A DNA stretch of 64,000 nucleotides from Pseudomonas putida (lineage in GTDB: Bacteria > Pseudomonadota > Gammaproteobacteria > Pseudomonadales > Pseudomonadaceae): positions 62,001-126,000 of the forward strand of contig NZ_MNAH01000006.1 in assembly GCF_001976065.1 (NCBI RefSeq), read 5' to 3'. Shown one piece after another: positions 1-8,768 of this stretch. Position 1 is the first letter of the stretch. Every line of letters starts with the position of its first letter. Both the position numbers and the translations under genes were made by a program. Below the pieces are notes generated by a model. The model did no database searches. It saw nothing but the letters and a program-made list of their open reading frames with translations, and was not told the origin of the DNA.

Positions 1-1185
1 GTCGAGCGCCTGCCCGCAGCAATCGTCATGGACGTCGACTTCAGTGGCCAAGGCGTCGGCCTGAAACTGGCGGCCGAAGCCCAGGAAGGTCTCGATCAGC
101 GTTTGCCGCTGCTATTTTTCAGCCTGCATGAAACCGACACCCCGACCCGCCTCGCCGCCGTGCGCGCCGGCGGCCAGGAGTTCCTCACCGGCACCCTGGA
201 AGCGTCGAGCCTGCTGGAAAAAATCGAGGTCCTGACCTGCGTTGCCCAGTACGAGCCCTATAAAGTGCTGATCATCGACGACTCGCGCGCCCAAGCCCTG
301 CACACCGAGCGCCTGCTCAACAGCGCGGGGATCATCACCCGGACCCTGATCGAGCCGATCCAGGCCATGGCCGAACTGGCGGACTTTCAACCGGACCTGA
401 TCATCCTCGACATGTACATGCCGGCCTGCACCGGCACGGAACTGGCCAAGGTGATCCGCCATAACGACCGCTATGTCAGCGTGCCGATCATCTACCTGTC
501 GGCCGAGGACGACCTCGACAAGCAACTCGACGCCATGAGCGAGGGCGGCGACGACTTCCTGACCAAACCCATCAAGCCCCGGCACCTGATCACCACCGTG
601 CGCAACCGTGCGGCGCGAGCACGCAACCTCAAGGCGCGGATGGTGCGCGACAGCCTCACTGGCCTGTACAACCACACGCACATCCTGCAATTGCTCGAAG
701 ACTGCAGCTTTCGCGCGCGCCGCGAGGGCAAGCCGCTGAGTTTTGCGATGCTCGACATCGACCACTTCAAGCGCGTCAATGATAGCCACGGTCACCCCAT
801 GGGCGACCGGGTGATCAAGAGCCTGGCGCTGTTTCTCAAGCAACGCTTGCGCAAGACCGATTTTATCGGCCGCTACGGTGGCGAAGAGTTCGCCATCGTC
901 ATGCCCGACACCGACCTCGAATCGGCCGTCAAGGTACTCGACGAAATCCGTCAGCGCTTTGCCGAGATTCACTACCCCGCTCAACCCCAGGATCTATGGT
1001 GCACGTTCAGCGCCGGGGTGGTGGACCTGAGCGAACACTCCGACAGCCTGCTGATGGCCAGCCAGGCGGACGAGGCGCTGTACCGTGCCAAAGGCGCGGG
1101 ACGCAACCGTGTACAAGCCGCCAGGGCGCCAAGGCAAAATGCCACTATTTCATCGGAAGAGACCGATACGGTCATAACCCTGTAA
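1..1185 (+). CDS. gcbA: GcbA-like response regulator diguanylate cyclase (5' end outside window)
   Basis: Makes cyclic di-GMP from two GTP, promoting attachment and biofilm. The frame is open from base 1, so the true start lies upstream. Visible order: remains of a degenerate receiver domain, a full receiver (IIDDSRAQ near base 270, phospho-acceptor Asp in ILDMYMPA near base 409), then a GGDEF domain with an intact RYGGEEFAIV active site near base 880. An RKTD sequence five residues before GGEEF fits the RxxD product-inhibition site, so feedback control is likely. The PAO1 equivalent by synteny and architecture is PA4843 (GcbA/AdcA). Catalytic activity is inferred from motifs; the gene name rests on synteny and domain order. 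Confidence 0.85.
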   Translation, partial: VERLPAAIVMDVDFSGQGVGLKLAAEAQEGLDQRLPLLFFSLHETDTPTRLAAVRAGGQEFLTGTLEASSLLEKIEVLTCVAQYEPYKVLIIDDSRAQALHTERLLNSAGIITRTLIEPIQAMAELADFQPDLIILDMYMPACTGTELAKVIRHNDRYVSVPIIYLSAEDDLDKQLDAMSEGGDDFLTKPIKPRHLITTVRNRAARARNLKARMVRDSLTGLYNHTHILQLLEDCSFRARREGKPLSFAMLDIDHFKRVNDSHGHPMGDRVIKSLALFLKQRLRKTDFIGRYGGEEFAIVMPDTDLESAVKVLDEIRQRFAEIHYPAQPQDLWCTFSAGVVDLSEHSDSLLMASQADEALYRAKGAGRNRVQAARAPRQNATISSEETDTVITL

Positions 1186-1237
1186 CACAAACGCAATAAC
1201 TTCAGGCACTTACCATTTCTGCCGTTGGTAGTCCCTG

Positions 1238-3184
1238 ATGCGCCTGAAGCTGCTGACCAATCTCAACACCCTTCTTTTAGTTGCCGTGTGCGTAGCCTTG
1301 GGCGCCACACTCTGGTGGTCGCAAAAAGCCCTCGAACGCCCGTACCTGTTAATGGAGCGTTATCTGGGGTTGTCCCAGCAGTTCCAGAATGAAGTGGCGC
1401 GCAACATCGTGGAATACCTCGCCAGCGGCGATGCGTTGCGCTTGAGCAGCGCCAGCCAGGCCATCGACAACCTGCACGGGGAACTCGCCGAGTTGCCACC
1501 CGCCCTGGCTGAAACCTTGCGCCCGAGCCTGAACAACCTGGACGAATTCAGCAAAACCGATCTGCTGGCCGCCGGCAAGCTCGCGGGCGACCCACAGGCC
1601 CTGCTCGTGCAAGCCGAACGAGAGCTGGGCGCCAGCCTTGATCAACTCAGCCAGTACGCCAGTGGCAATGCGAGCTACCTGACGCCCCTTCTGATGGCCT
1701 CCCAGCACCTGGGCAAGCTGTCGCTGGCCCGGGACAAACTGGTCAGCAGCGGCCGCAGCGAACTGGCCGCCGATGCCGAGCGCGAAGTCACCAACATCCG
1801 CAGCCAGGCCGAACAACTGGACGCCCTGCCATTGTTGGGCGTGGCAGCCAGCAGCGAATCGAACACTGATGATTTCGCCGCGATGATGGGCCTGGAGAAC
1901 ACCGAGAAAGCCGCGGCCGAAGATGCCGGCGTGGGTTTCAAGCGTGAGCTCAACAGCCTGCTCGGCCGCTACCCGGCGGAACTGGCCCGCACTCGCGAGC
2001 AAATCCAGAAACGCGCCGAACTGAGCGCCGCGACGCACCTGAAAATCGCCGCCGTGCAACAGTCTATCGCCGGCCTGGAACCGGTGGTACGCGCCCAGCA
2101 CGGGCAGATCCAGAGTGAAGTGCGGTTGATGCAAGGGGTGATGATCGGTCTGATTCTGCTGATCGCCCTGCTGATCGACACCCTGCAACGCAAACTCGCG
2201 CGCACCCTGACCAGACTCTCCCCGGCGCTGTCGACCTGGGCCGAAGGCGACTTCAGCCGTGACATTGAGTTGGGCAATACCAACCGCGAACTGCATGACA
2301 TTGAAGCCTCGCTCAATCGTCTGCGCGCCTATCTGGTGGATCTGGTGGGGACCATTCGCCTCAATGCCGAGCAGGTCGCCGGCAGCAGTCGAACCCTGGC
2401 CGAACTGAGCAACGACCTGCACAGTGGCGCCGAGCATCAGGCCGGCGACACGGCAATGATCCGCGATTCCCTCGGCGAACTGGAAGCGACCATCCAGCAA
2501 GTTGCCGGCGATGCCAGCCAGGCCGCCGACGCCAGTCGCCATGCCGGCCAGGCGGTCGAACACGGCCAGAGAGTCATTGGCCTGAGCCTCACCGGCCTGC
2601 ATGCGCTGGTGGGAGAAGTACAGGGCAATGCGCAGATGATCGAGCACCTGGCCGAAGAGTCCGCGACCATCGGTGGTGTGCTGACGGTGATCCGCTCGAT
2701 CGCCGACCAGACCAACCTGCTGGCCTTGAACGCTGCCATCGAAGCGGCCCGAGCCGGGGAAATGGGCCGCGGCTTTGCCGTAGTGGCCGAAGAGGTACGC
2801 TCGCTGGCACAACGCACCGCCGGGGCCACGGCCGAGATCCAGACCCTGATCGCCGGCCTGCAGACCGCGGCGCGCCAATCGGTGGAAGGCATGCGCGCCC
2901 AGGTCGAACACGCCGAAGCCACCGCCAACCAGGCGCAGGCGGCGGATGGGGCGCTGGATAAAATCGTCGGGGCGATCCAGACCATTTCCGACACCGCGGT
3001 GCGTATCGCCGATGTTACCGCCCAGCAGAGCGGTGCTGTCAGCGAAATCCGCGATCACAGTGAGCGAATCCATCAATTGGGTGGGGATAACTTGCTGCGT
3101 ATCGGCCAGGGGCGCGAGCAAGGGGAGAATCTGTTGGTATTGGGTGGAAGATTGCATACAGCCGTCCAGGCTTTCCGCGTCTGA
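1238..3184 (+). CDS. ctpL: Methyl-accepting chemotaxis protein, CtpL-like
   Basis: Inner-membrane chemoreceptor of 648 residues that passes ligand signals to the CheA kinase. A first membrane helix lies at about residues 9-28, followed by a helical periplasmic sensor of about 260 residues, a second helix near 293-315 (GVMIGLILLIALLID), a HAMP region, and a cytoplasmic signalling domain with the conserved hairpin tip (DQTNLLALNAAIEAARAGE near bases 2705-2760). It sits between gcbA and dsbD as PA4844/ctpL does in PAO1, where CtpL is reported to respond to inorganic phosphate. The receptor class is certain. The ligand and gene name are inferred from synteny. Confidence 0.85.
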   Translation: MRLKLLTNLNTLLLVAVCVALGATLWWSQKALERPYLLMERYLGLSQQFQNEVARNIVEYLASGDALRLSSASQAIDNLHGELAELPPALAETLRPSLNNLDEFSKTDLLAAGKLAGDPQALLVQAERELGASLDQLSQYASGNASYLTPLLMASQHLGKLSLARDKLVSSGRSELAADAEREVTNIRSQAEQLDALPLLGVAASSESNTDDFAAMMGLENTEKAAAEDAGVGFKRELNSLLGRYPAELARTREQIQKRAELSAATHLKIAAVQQSIAGLEPVVRAQHGQIQSEVRLMQGVMIGLILLIALLIDTLQRKLARTLTRLSPALSTWAEGDFSRDIELGNTNRELHDIEASLNRLRAYLVDLVGTIRLNAEQVAGSSRTLAELSNDLHSGAEHQAGDTAMIRDSLGELEATIQQVAGDASQAADASRHAGQAVEHGQRVIGLSLTGLHALVGEVQGNAQMIEHLAEESATIGGVLTVIRSIADQTNLLALNAAIEAARAGEMGRGFAVVAEEVRSLAQRTAGATAEIQTLIAGLQTAARQSVEGMRAQVEHAEATANQAQAADGALDKIVGAIQTISDTAVRIADVTAQQSGAVSEIRDHSERIHQLGGDNLLRIGQGREQGENLLVLGGRLHTAVQAFRV

Positions 3185-3190
3185 CAGGCC

Positions 3191-3270
3191 GCCATCGCGA
3201 GCAGGCTCGCTCCCACAGTGGATTGCGTCGTGCGCAAATCAAATGTGGGAGCGAGCCTGCTCGCGATGGC
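3191..3270. repeat. REP pair (inverted)
   Basis: Two 27-base arms (3191-3217 and 3244-3270) are perfect inverted copies of each other and carry the Pseudomonas REP core GTGGGAGCGAGCCTGCTCGC. The pair lies directly after ctpL, where it can form a long hairpin that may shield or end the transcript. Confidence 0.9.
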
Positions 3271-3356
3271 GTCAGTTCAATCACCACACATCCCAGGTTC
3301 TGCACACCGCATCACTGTCCGCTATCATCCCCCCAATTCCGATACGCGAGATCGTC

Positions 3357-5099
3357 ATGCGCCGTTTGCTTTGCCTGCTGCTGTTAGTGCTCGCCCTGCC
3401 GGCCTCCGCCGCCGGGTTGCTGGAGAGTCGCCCCAGTTCGACCCTGGGCTCGATCAACAACAGCGCCGACTTCCTGCCGGTGCGCGAAGCCTTTCAGTTG
3501 AGCCTGGTAGACAGCACGCCGCAGTCGATCAAACTGCGCTTCGTCGCCACCGAGGGCTATTACCTTTACCGGCACCGCTTCCAGTTCCGCGCAGACCCGG
3601 CCGATGTCAGCCTGGGCCCGGCGCAATTGCCCACGGGCGAACAGAAGCACGATGAGTACTTCGGCGATGTCGAGGTCTACCACGGCGTACTCGATGTAGA
3701 GCTGCCGCGCACCGACCAGCGTGCCTTCACGCTGGTCGTGACCTACCAGGGCTGCGCCGACAAAGGCCTGTGCTATCCACCGGAAACCGAGCGACTGAGC
3801 ATTGACGGCAACGGCCCGACCACAGCACAGGCCTGGAGCTGGCGCGAACTGGCGCTGTTTTTCCTTGCTGGCGTGGGCCTGACCTTCACCCCGTGCGTAC
3901 TGCCCATGCTGCCGATCCTTTCCGGCGTAGTATTGCGTGGCCAGGTCGGGGGTTGGCGTGGTTTCAATCTGTCGCTGGCCTATGTGCTGCCGATGGCCGC
4001 CTGTTTCGCTTTGCTGGGTGCGCTCATGGGATTGTTCGGCGCGCAGCTCAATCTGCAGGCACGCCTGCAATCGGCCTGGGTGCTGGTGCCGTTCGCGATG
4101 TTTTTTGCGTTGTTTGCCCTGGCGATGTTCGGCGTGTTCGAGCTCAAGTTGCCGCACGCCATCAGCAGCCGACTGGACCGCATTGCCGGCCGCACCGAAG
4201 GCGGTTCGCTATGGGGCGCTGCGGTATTGGGCGTGGTCTCCAGCCTGCTGGTTTCGCCTTGCGTCTCGGCGCCGCTGGCCGGTGCGCTGCTTTACATCAG
4301 CGCCAGCGGCGACGCACTGGGCGGTGGCCTGAAACTGTTCATGCTCGGCCTGGGCATGGGGGCACCGCTGTTGCTGGTGGCCACCGGCGGTGCCGCCTGG
4401 CTGCCGAAAAGCGGACCGTGGCTGATCTACGTGAAAAATGCGATTGGCGTCCTGTTGCTGGGGCTGGCGATCGGCCTGCTCAGCCGGGTCCTGCCGGGAC
4501 AGATCACCTTGCTGCTGATCGGCCTGCTGGCTGCTGGCGTCGGGTTGTTCATGGGGGCACTGGAGTTCGTCTACAAACCGCCGCGCAAACGCCTGGGCCA
4601 ATTGCTCGGGATGTTCCTGCTGTTTTATGCGCTGGCCTGCTGGTACGGCGCTTTCAGCGGCCAGACCGATCCGTTCAACCCGATCGGCCAGCCGCGCACG
4701 GTGGCTGGCAACGAGCCCACGCAAAACACCGGCGCCTGGCAAACCGTCAGCACCCCGGCCGACCTCGACCGTGTGCTCGCCGAAGCCCGGGCGTCCGGCA
4801 CCCCGCTGCTGCTCGACTGGTACGCCGATTGGTGCATCAGCTGCAAAGTCATCGAACACCAGGTGCTCAAGGATGCGATCGTCGTCGAACGCCTGAAAGG
4901 CTATCGGTTGATCCGCTTCGACATCACTGCCAGTAATGCCGAACAACGCGCCCTGCTAGATCGTTACCAACTGTTCGGCCCTCCGGCGCTGATGTTTTTC
5001 GGCACGGACGGAGTCGAACGTGTCGATCTTCGGGTGATCGGCGAAATCAAGGCGGCGGACTTCGCCGAACGTGTCGCCAGGGCGAATGACCGGATTTAA
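3357..5099 (+). CDS. dsbD: Thiol:disulfide interchange protein DsbD
   Basis: Moves electrons from cytoplasmic thioredoxin across the inner membrane to periplasmic partners such as DsbC and the cytochrome c maturation pathway. The frame is open far upstream, but ATG 3357 begins a clear signal peptide (LLLLVLALPASAAG), giving 580 residues, the family's normal size. Three redox parts are visible: a periplasmic alpha domain with two cysteines (QGCADKGLCYPP), a membrane beta domain with FTPCVLPML and VSPCVSAPL, and a C-terminal thioredoxin-like gamma domain with WYADWCISCK. The PAO1 counterpart in this position is dipZ (PA4845). Confidence 0.95.
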   Translation: MRRLLCLLLLVLALPASAAGLLESRPSSTLGSINNSADFLPVREAFQLSLVDSTPQSIKLRFVATEGYYLYRHRFQFRADPADVSLGPAQLPTGEQKHDEYFGDVEVYHGVLDVELPRTDQRAFTLVVTYQGCADKGLCYPPETERLSIDGNGPTTAQAWSWRELALFFLAGVGLTFTPCVLPMLPILSGVVLRGQVGGWRGFNLSLAYVLPMAACFALLGALMGLFGAQLNLQARLQSAWVLVPFAMFFALFALAMFGVFELKLPHAISSRLDRIAGRTEGGSLWGAAVLGVVSSLLVSPCVSAPLAGALLYISASGDALGGGLKLFMLGLGMGAPLLLVATGGAAWLPKSGPWLIYVKNAIGVLLLGLAIGLLSRVLPGQITLLLIGLLAAGVGLFMGALEFVYKPPRKRLGQLLGMFLLFYALACWYGAFSGQTDPFNPIGQPRTVAGNEPTQNTGAWQTVSTPADLDRVLAEARASGTPLLLDWYADWCISCKVIEHQVLKDAIVVERLKGYRLIRFDITASNAEQRALLDRYQLFGPPALMFFGTDGVERVDLRVIGEIKAADFAERVARANDRI

Positions 5100-5231
5100 T
5101 CACGCGGTCATATATTTCGCGCAAACATCGGTCATCGTGCTGGCTATTGCAGAGAACTGGACAGTCACAAAGGCTTTGCGGCATAGTCGCCGGGTTCTGA
5201 CAAATGCACACGGATAACCAAGGAACAGCCG

Positions 5232-5684
5232 ATGGCCACGCTACTCGTACTGCACGGACCCAACCTGAACTTGCTCGGTACCCGCGAACCGGGCACCTAT
5301 GGCGCCACGACGCTGGCGCAGATCAACCAGGACCTGGAACGCCGCGCCCGTGAAGCCGGCCACCATTTGCTGCACCTGCAAAGCAATGCCGAGTACGAAT
5401 TGATCGACCGCATCCATGCCGCCCGCAGCGAAGGCGTGGACTTCATTCTGATCAACCCAGCAGCTTTTACGCATACAAGTGTCGCATTACGTGACGCGCT
5501 GCTGGCGGTGAGCATCCCATTCATCGAAGTGCATTTGTCTAACGTGCACAAACGCGAACCTTTCCGCCATCACTCTTACTTCTCCGATGTAGCGGTGGGA
5601 GTGATCTGCGGCCTTGGCGCCAGCGGTTACCGACTGGCCCTGGAGGCCGCCCTAGAGCAGCTTGAAAGACCGGCAACAGCTTGA
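5232..5684 (+). CDS. aroQ: Type II 3-dehydroquinate dehydratase
   Basis: Converts 3-dehydroquinate to 3-dehydroshikimate, step three of the shikimate pathway. The 150-residue length is normal for the dodecameric type II enzyme. Conserved sequences include GPNLNLLGTREPGTYG at the N-terminus with the catalytic Tyr/Arg loop, NPAAFTHTS, and EVHLSNVHKREPFRHHS carrying the catalytic histidine. ATG 5232 is preceded by a weak AAGGA a few bases upstream. It lies just before accB, an arrangement shared with P. aeruginosa. The 132-base gap before it has no recognisable hairpin. Confidence 0.96.
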   Translation: MATLLVLHGPNLNLLGTREPGTYGATTLAQINQDLERRAREAGHHLLHLQSNAEYELIDRIHAARSEGVDFILINPAAFTHTSVALRDALLAVSIPFIEVHLSNVHKREPFRHHSYFSDVAVGVICGLGASGYRLALEAALEQLERPATA

Positions 5685-5732
5685 ACAACAAGCGTTAAAC
5701 GCCCCTGACCGACCCTTGGGAGTTGATGATTC

Positions 5733-6197
5733 ATGGATATCCGTAAAGTTAAGAAACTGATCGAATTGCTGGAAGAGTCCGGCATCGACGAGCTCGAGAT
5801 CAAGGAAGGCGAAGAGTCCGTACGCATCAGCCGTCATAGCAAGACCCCGGCCCAGCAGTACTACGCACCGGCTCCTATGCCTGCTCCGGCTGCCGCGCCT
5901 GTCGCTGCCGCCGCTCCGGCTGCCGCTGCCGCTCCTGCAGCTCCGGCCGCTCCAGTGTTGAACGGCACCGTTGCCCGTTCGCCAATGGTCGGTACGTTCT
6001 ACCGCAAGTCTTCGCCAACCTCGCCGTCCTTCGTGGAAGTCGGCCAGACCGTGAAGAAAGGCGACACCCTGTGCATCGTTGAAGCCATGAAGATGATGAA
6101 CCACATCGAAGCTGAAACCAGCGGTGTGATCGAATCCATCCTCGTCGAAGACGGCCAGCCGGTTGAGTACGACCAACCGCTGTTCACCATCGTTTGA
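5733..6197 (+). CDS. accB: Biotin carboxyl carrier protein of acetyl-CoA carboxylase
   Basis: Carries the biotin that accepts CO2 from biotin carboxylase and delivers it to the carboxyltransferase, the first committed step of fatty acid synthesis. The 154-residue protein has a short N-terminal domain, an Ala/Pro linker (about residues 48-72), and a biotinyl domain whose EAMKMMNHI sequence holds the biotinylated lysine. GGGAG lies about ten bases before ATG 5733. accC follows after 17 bases, so the two are certainly co-transcribed. Confidence 0.97.
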   Translation: MDIRKVKKLIELLEESGIDELEIKEGEESVRISRHSKTPAQQYYAPAPMPAPAAAPVAAAAPAAAAAPAAPAAPVLNGTVARSPMVGTFYRKSSPTSPSFVEVGQTVKKGDTLCIVEAMKMMNHIEAETSGVIESILVEDGQPVEYDQPLFTIV

Positions 6198-6214
6198 ACC
6201 GCGGAGAGCCTTTG

Positions 6215-7573
6215 ATGACTGCGAAGTTGGAAAAAGTTCTGATCGCCAACCGCGGTGAGATCGCACTGCGGATTCTGCGCGCCTGCAAAGAGATGGGCAT
6301 CAAGACCGTCGCCGTTTATTCCAAGGCTGACAAGGAACTGATGCACTTGGGCCTGGCAGACGAGTCCGTCTGCATCGGTCCGGCATCGGCCGCCCACTCT
6401 TACCTGCACATCCCGGCCATCATCGCCGCGGCCGAAGTGACGGGCGCTACCGCCATTCACCCAGGCTACGGTTTCCTCGCGGAAAACGCCGACTTCGCCG
6501 AACAGGTCGAGAACTCCGGCTTCGCCTTCATCGGCCCGAAAGCTGAAACCATCCGCCTGATGGGCGACAAGGTTTCGGCCAAGCACGCGATGATCGCCGC
6601 TGGCGTTCCAACCGTTCCGGGTTCCGACGGCCCGCTGCCGGAAGACGAAGAAACCGCTCTGCGCATCGGTCGCGAAGTGGGCTACCCGGTGATCATCAAG
6701 GCCGCTGGCGGCGGTGGTGGTCGCGGCATGCGCGTCGTGCACAAGGAAGAAGACCTGATTTCCTCGGCGAAACTGACCCGCTCCGAAGCGGGCGCAGCGT
6801 TCGGCAACCCGATGGTCTATCTGGAAAAATTCCTGACCAACCCGCGCCACGTGGAAGTCCAGGTGCTTTCCGACGGCCAGGGCCAAGCCATCCATCTGGG
6901 TGACCGCGACTGCTCGCTGCAACGTCGCCACCAGAAGGTTCTTGAAGAAGCGCCGGCACCCGGCATCGACGAAGAGGCTCGCCAGGAAGTTCTGGCACGC
7001 TGCGTCAAGGCGTGTATCGACATCGGTTACCGTGGTGCAGGTACTTTCGAGTTCCTGTACGAGAACGGTCGCTTCTACTTCATCGAGATGAACACTCGTG
7101 TCCAGGTAGAGCACCCGGTTTCGGAAATGGTCACTGGCATCGACATCGTCAAGGAGATGCTCAGCATCGCCGCCGGCAACAAGCTGTCGTTCACCCAGGA
7201 TGACGTAGTCATCCGCGGTCACGCGCTGGAATGCCGGATCAACGCTGAAGACCCGAAGACCTTCATGCCAAGCCCGGGCACGGTCAAGCACTTCCACGCT
7301 CCAGGCGGCAACGGCGTTCGCGTCGATTCGCACCTGTACAGTGGTTATGCCGTTCCGCCGAACTACGACTCGCTGATCGGCAAGCTGATCACCTACGGGG
7401 CAACCCGTGACGAAGCCATGGCGCGCATGCGCAATGCGCTGGACGAGATCGTGGTCGACGGGATCAAGACCAACATCCCGCTGCACCGCGACCTGACCCG
7501 CGACGAAGGCTTCTGCAAAGGGGGCGTGAACATTCACTACCTCGAGCACAAGCTGGCTGGCGAGAAGCACTAA
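6215..7573 (+). CDS. accC: Biotin carboxylase subunit of acetyl-CoA carboxylase
   Basis: ATP-dependent carboxylation of the biotin on AccB. ATG 6215 starts the canonical N-terminus (LEKVLIANRGEIALRILRA) and is preceded by GGAGAGCC; in-frame codons before it overlap accB and are not homologous. The 452-residue length is normal. The ATP-grasp domain shows the glycine-rich loop KAAGGGGGRGMR, the biotin/bicarbonate-site region RDCSLQRRHQK, and EMNTRVQVEHPV. It forms a two-gene operon with accB, closed by a strong hairpin terminator. Confidence 0.97.
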   Translation: MTAKLEKVLIANRGEIALRILRACKEMGIKTVAVYSKADKELMHLGLADESVCIGPASAAHSYLHIPAIIAAAEVTGATAIHPGYGFLAENADFAEQVENSGFAFIGPKAETIRLMGDKVSAKHAMIAAGVPTVPGSDGPLPEDEETALRIGREVGYPVIIKAAGGGGGRGMRVVHKEEDLISSAKLTRSEAGAAFGNPMVYLEKFLTNPRHVEVQVLSDGQGQAIHLGDRDCSLQRRHQKVLEEAPAPGIDEEARQEVLARCVKACIDIGYRGAGTFEFLYENGRFYFIEMNTRVQVEHPVSEMVTGIDIVKEMLSIAAGNKLSFTQDDVVIRGHALECRINAEDPKTFMPSPGTVKHFHAPGGNGVRVDSHLYSGYAVPPNYDSLIGKLITYGATRDEAMARMRNALDEIVVDGIKTNIPLHRDLTRDEGFCKGGVNIHYLEHKLAGEKH

Positions 7574-7589
7574 GCTTCGACCCTGCCTG

Positions 7590-7620
7590 ACAAAGCCGCC
7601 TTCGGGCGGCTTTGTTGTTT
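7590..7620 (+). terminator. Rho-independent terminator after accC
   Basis: AAAGCCGCC-TTC-GGGCGGCTTT forms a perfect GC-rich stem with a short loop, followed by a T-rich run (TTTGTTGTTT). It lies 17 bases after the accC stop. Confidence 0.92.
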
Positions 7621-7653
7621 CTGGACATTTCACCCGAACCACAGCCCCCCCCC

Positions 7654-7742
7654 TGTGGGAGCGGGCTTGCTCGCGAAAGCGGTGGGTCAGTCGGCATCCA
7701 TTTTGGATGTGCCACCGCATTCGCGAGCAAGCCCGCTCCCAC
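7654..7742. repeat. REP pair (inverted)
   Basis: Arms at 7654-7685 and 7712-7742 carry the core GTGGGAGCGGGCTTGCTCGC in inverted orientation, ending with near-matching GCGGTGG/CCACCGC ends. The pair lies between the accC terminator and prmA. Confidence 0.9.
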
Positions 7743-7859
7743 CGGGTATGCACTGATGCTCAAACCAAGCCACTCCCACAAACCCTTCGCGCTCGCGTAA
7801 ACTTGCGCGCTTCTCGCAGCCCGCTAGGCTGCAATCAATATTTTTCAAAGGTGCCCGCC

Positions 7860-8738
7860 ATGCCTTGGCTGCAAGTACGCCTCGCCATCAGCCCAGAACA
7901 AGCCGAAACCTACGAAGACGCTTTCCTTGAAGTGGGCGCCGTGTCGGTGACCTTCATGGACGCCGAAGATCAGCCGATCTTCGAGCCGGAACTCAACACC
8001 ACGCCGCTGTGGTCGCACACCCACCTGCTGGCACTGTTCGAAGGAGGCACCGAGCCCGGCCCGGTACTGGCCCACCTTGAACTGCTGACTGGAAGCCCGC
8101 TGCCCGAACATCACAGCGAAGTGATCGAAGACCAGGACTGGGAACGCAGCTGGATGGACAATTTCCAGCCTATGCGCTTCGGTCAGCGCCTGTGGATCGT
8201 GCCGAGCTGGCACGCAGCTCCCGAGCCAGATGCAGTGAACCTGTTGCTGGATCCGGGCCTGGCGTTCGGCACCGGCACCCACCCGACCACCGCACTGTGC
8301 CTGGAATGGCTCGACGGCCAGGACCTCAAGGACTGCAATGTGCTGGATTTCGGCTGCGGCTCGGGGATTCTGGCCATTGCCGCCCTGCTGCTGGGCGCCA
8401 AGGAAGCCGTGGGCACCGATATCGACGTGCAGGCGCTGGAAGCCTCCCGTGATAACGCCGGGCGCAATAACATCGCCGAGCACCTGTTCCCGTTGTATCT
8501 GCCGCAAGACCTGCCGCAGGTTCAGGCCGATGTGCTGGTGGCCAACATTCTCGCCGGCCCGCTGGTTTCCCTGGCGCCGCAGCTGTCGGGCCTGGTCAAG
8601 CCGGGCGGTCGCCTGGCGCTGTCGGGGATCCTCGCCGAGCAAGGCGACGAAGTGGCCGCGGCCTACGCCAAGGACTTCGATCTGGATCCGATCGCCAATC
8701 GCGATGGCTGGGTGCGCATCACTGGCCGTCGGCGCTAG
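7860..8738 (+). CDS. prmA: Ribosomal protein L11 methyltransferase
   Basis: Trimethylates ribosomal protein L11 using S-adenosylmethionine. An open frame extends upstream through the REP, but ATG 7860 gives the typical N-terminus MPWLQVRLAISPEQAE and a normal 292 residues. The L11-recognition domain occupies about residues 1-100. The methyltransferase domain has the family sequence DPGLAFGTGTHPTT and the SAM-binding loop LDFGCGSGILAIAA, then VANILAGPL. The gene order accC-prmA-DUF3426-dusB-fis matches P. aeruginosa. Confidence 0.96.
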   Translation: MPWLQVRLAISPEQAETYEDAFLEVGAVSVTFMDAEDQPIFEPELNTTPLWSHTHLLALFEGGTEPGPVLAHLELLTGSPLPEHHSEVIEDQDWERSWMDNFQPMRFGQRLWIVPSWHAAPEPDAVNLLLDPGLAFGTGTHPTTALCLEWLDGQDLKDCNVLDFGCGSGILAIAALLLGAKEAVGTDIDVQALEASRDNAGRNNIAEHLFPLYLPQDLPQVQADVLVANILAGPLVSLAPQLSGLVKPGGRLALSGILAEQGDEVAAAYAKDFDLDPIANRDGWVRITGRRR

Positions 8739-8768
8739 AATGAGCGCCTGCATCTACCGGATCGCCGC

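Noticed and set aside
1349..3157. Long antisense open frame of about 600 codons opposite ctpL, and similar ones opposite retS, ureC, purH, accC and yegD
   Set aside because: They mirror the codon periodicity of GC-rich genes, have no family motif and lie entirely over well-identified genes.
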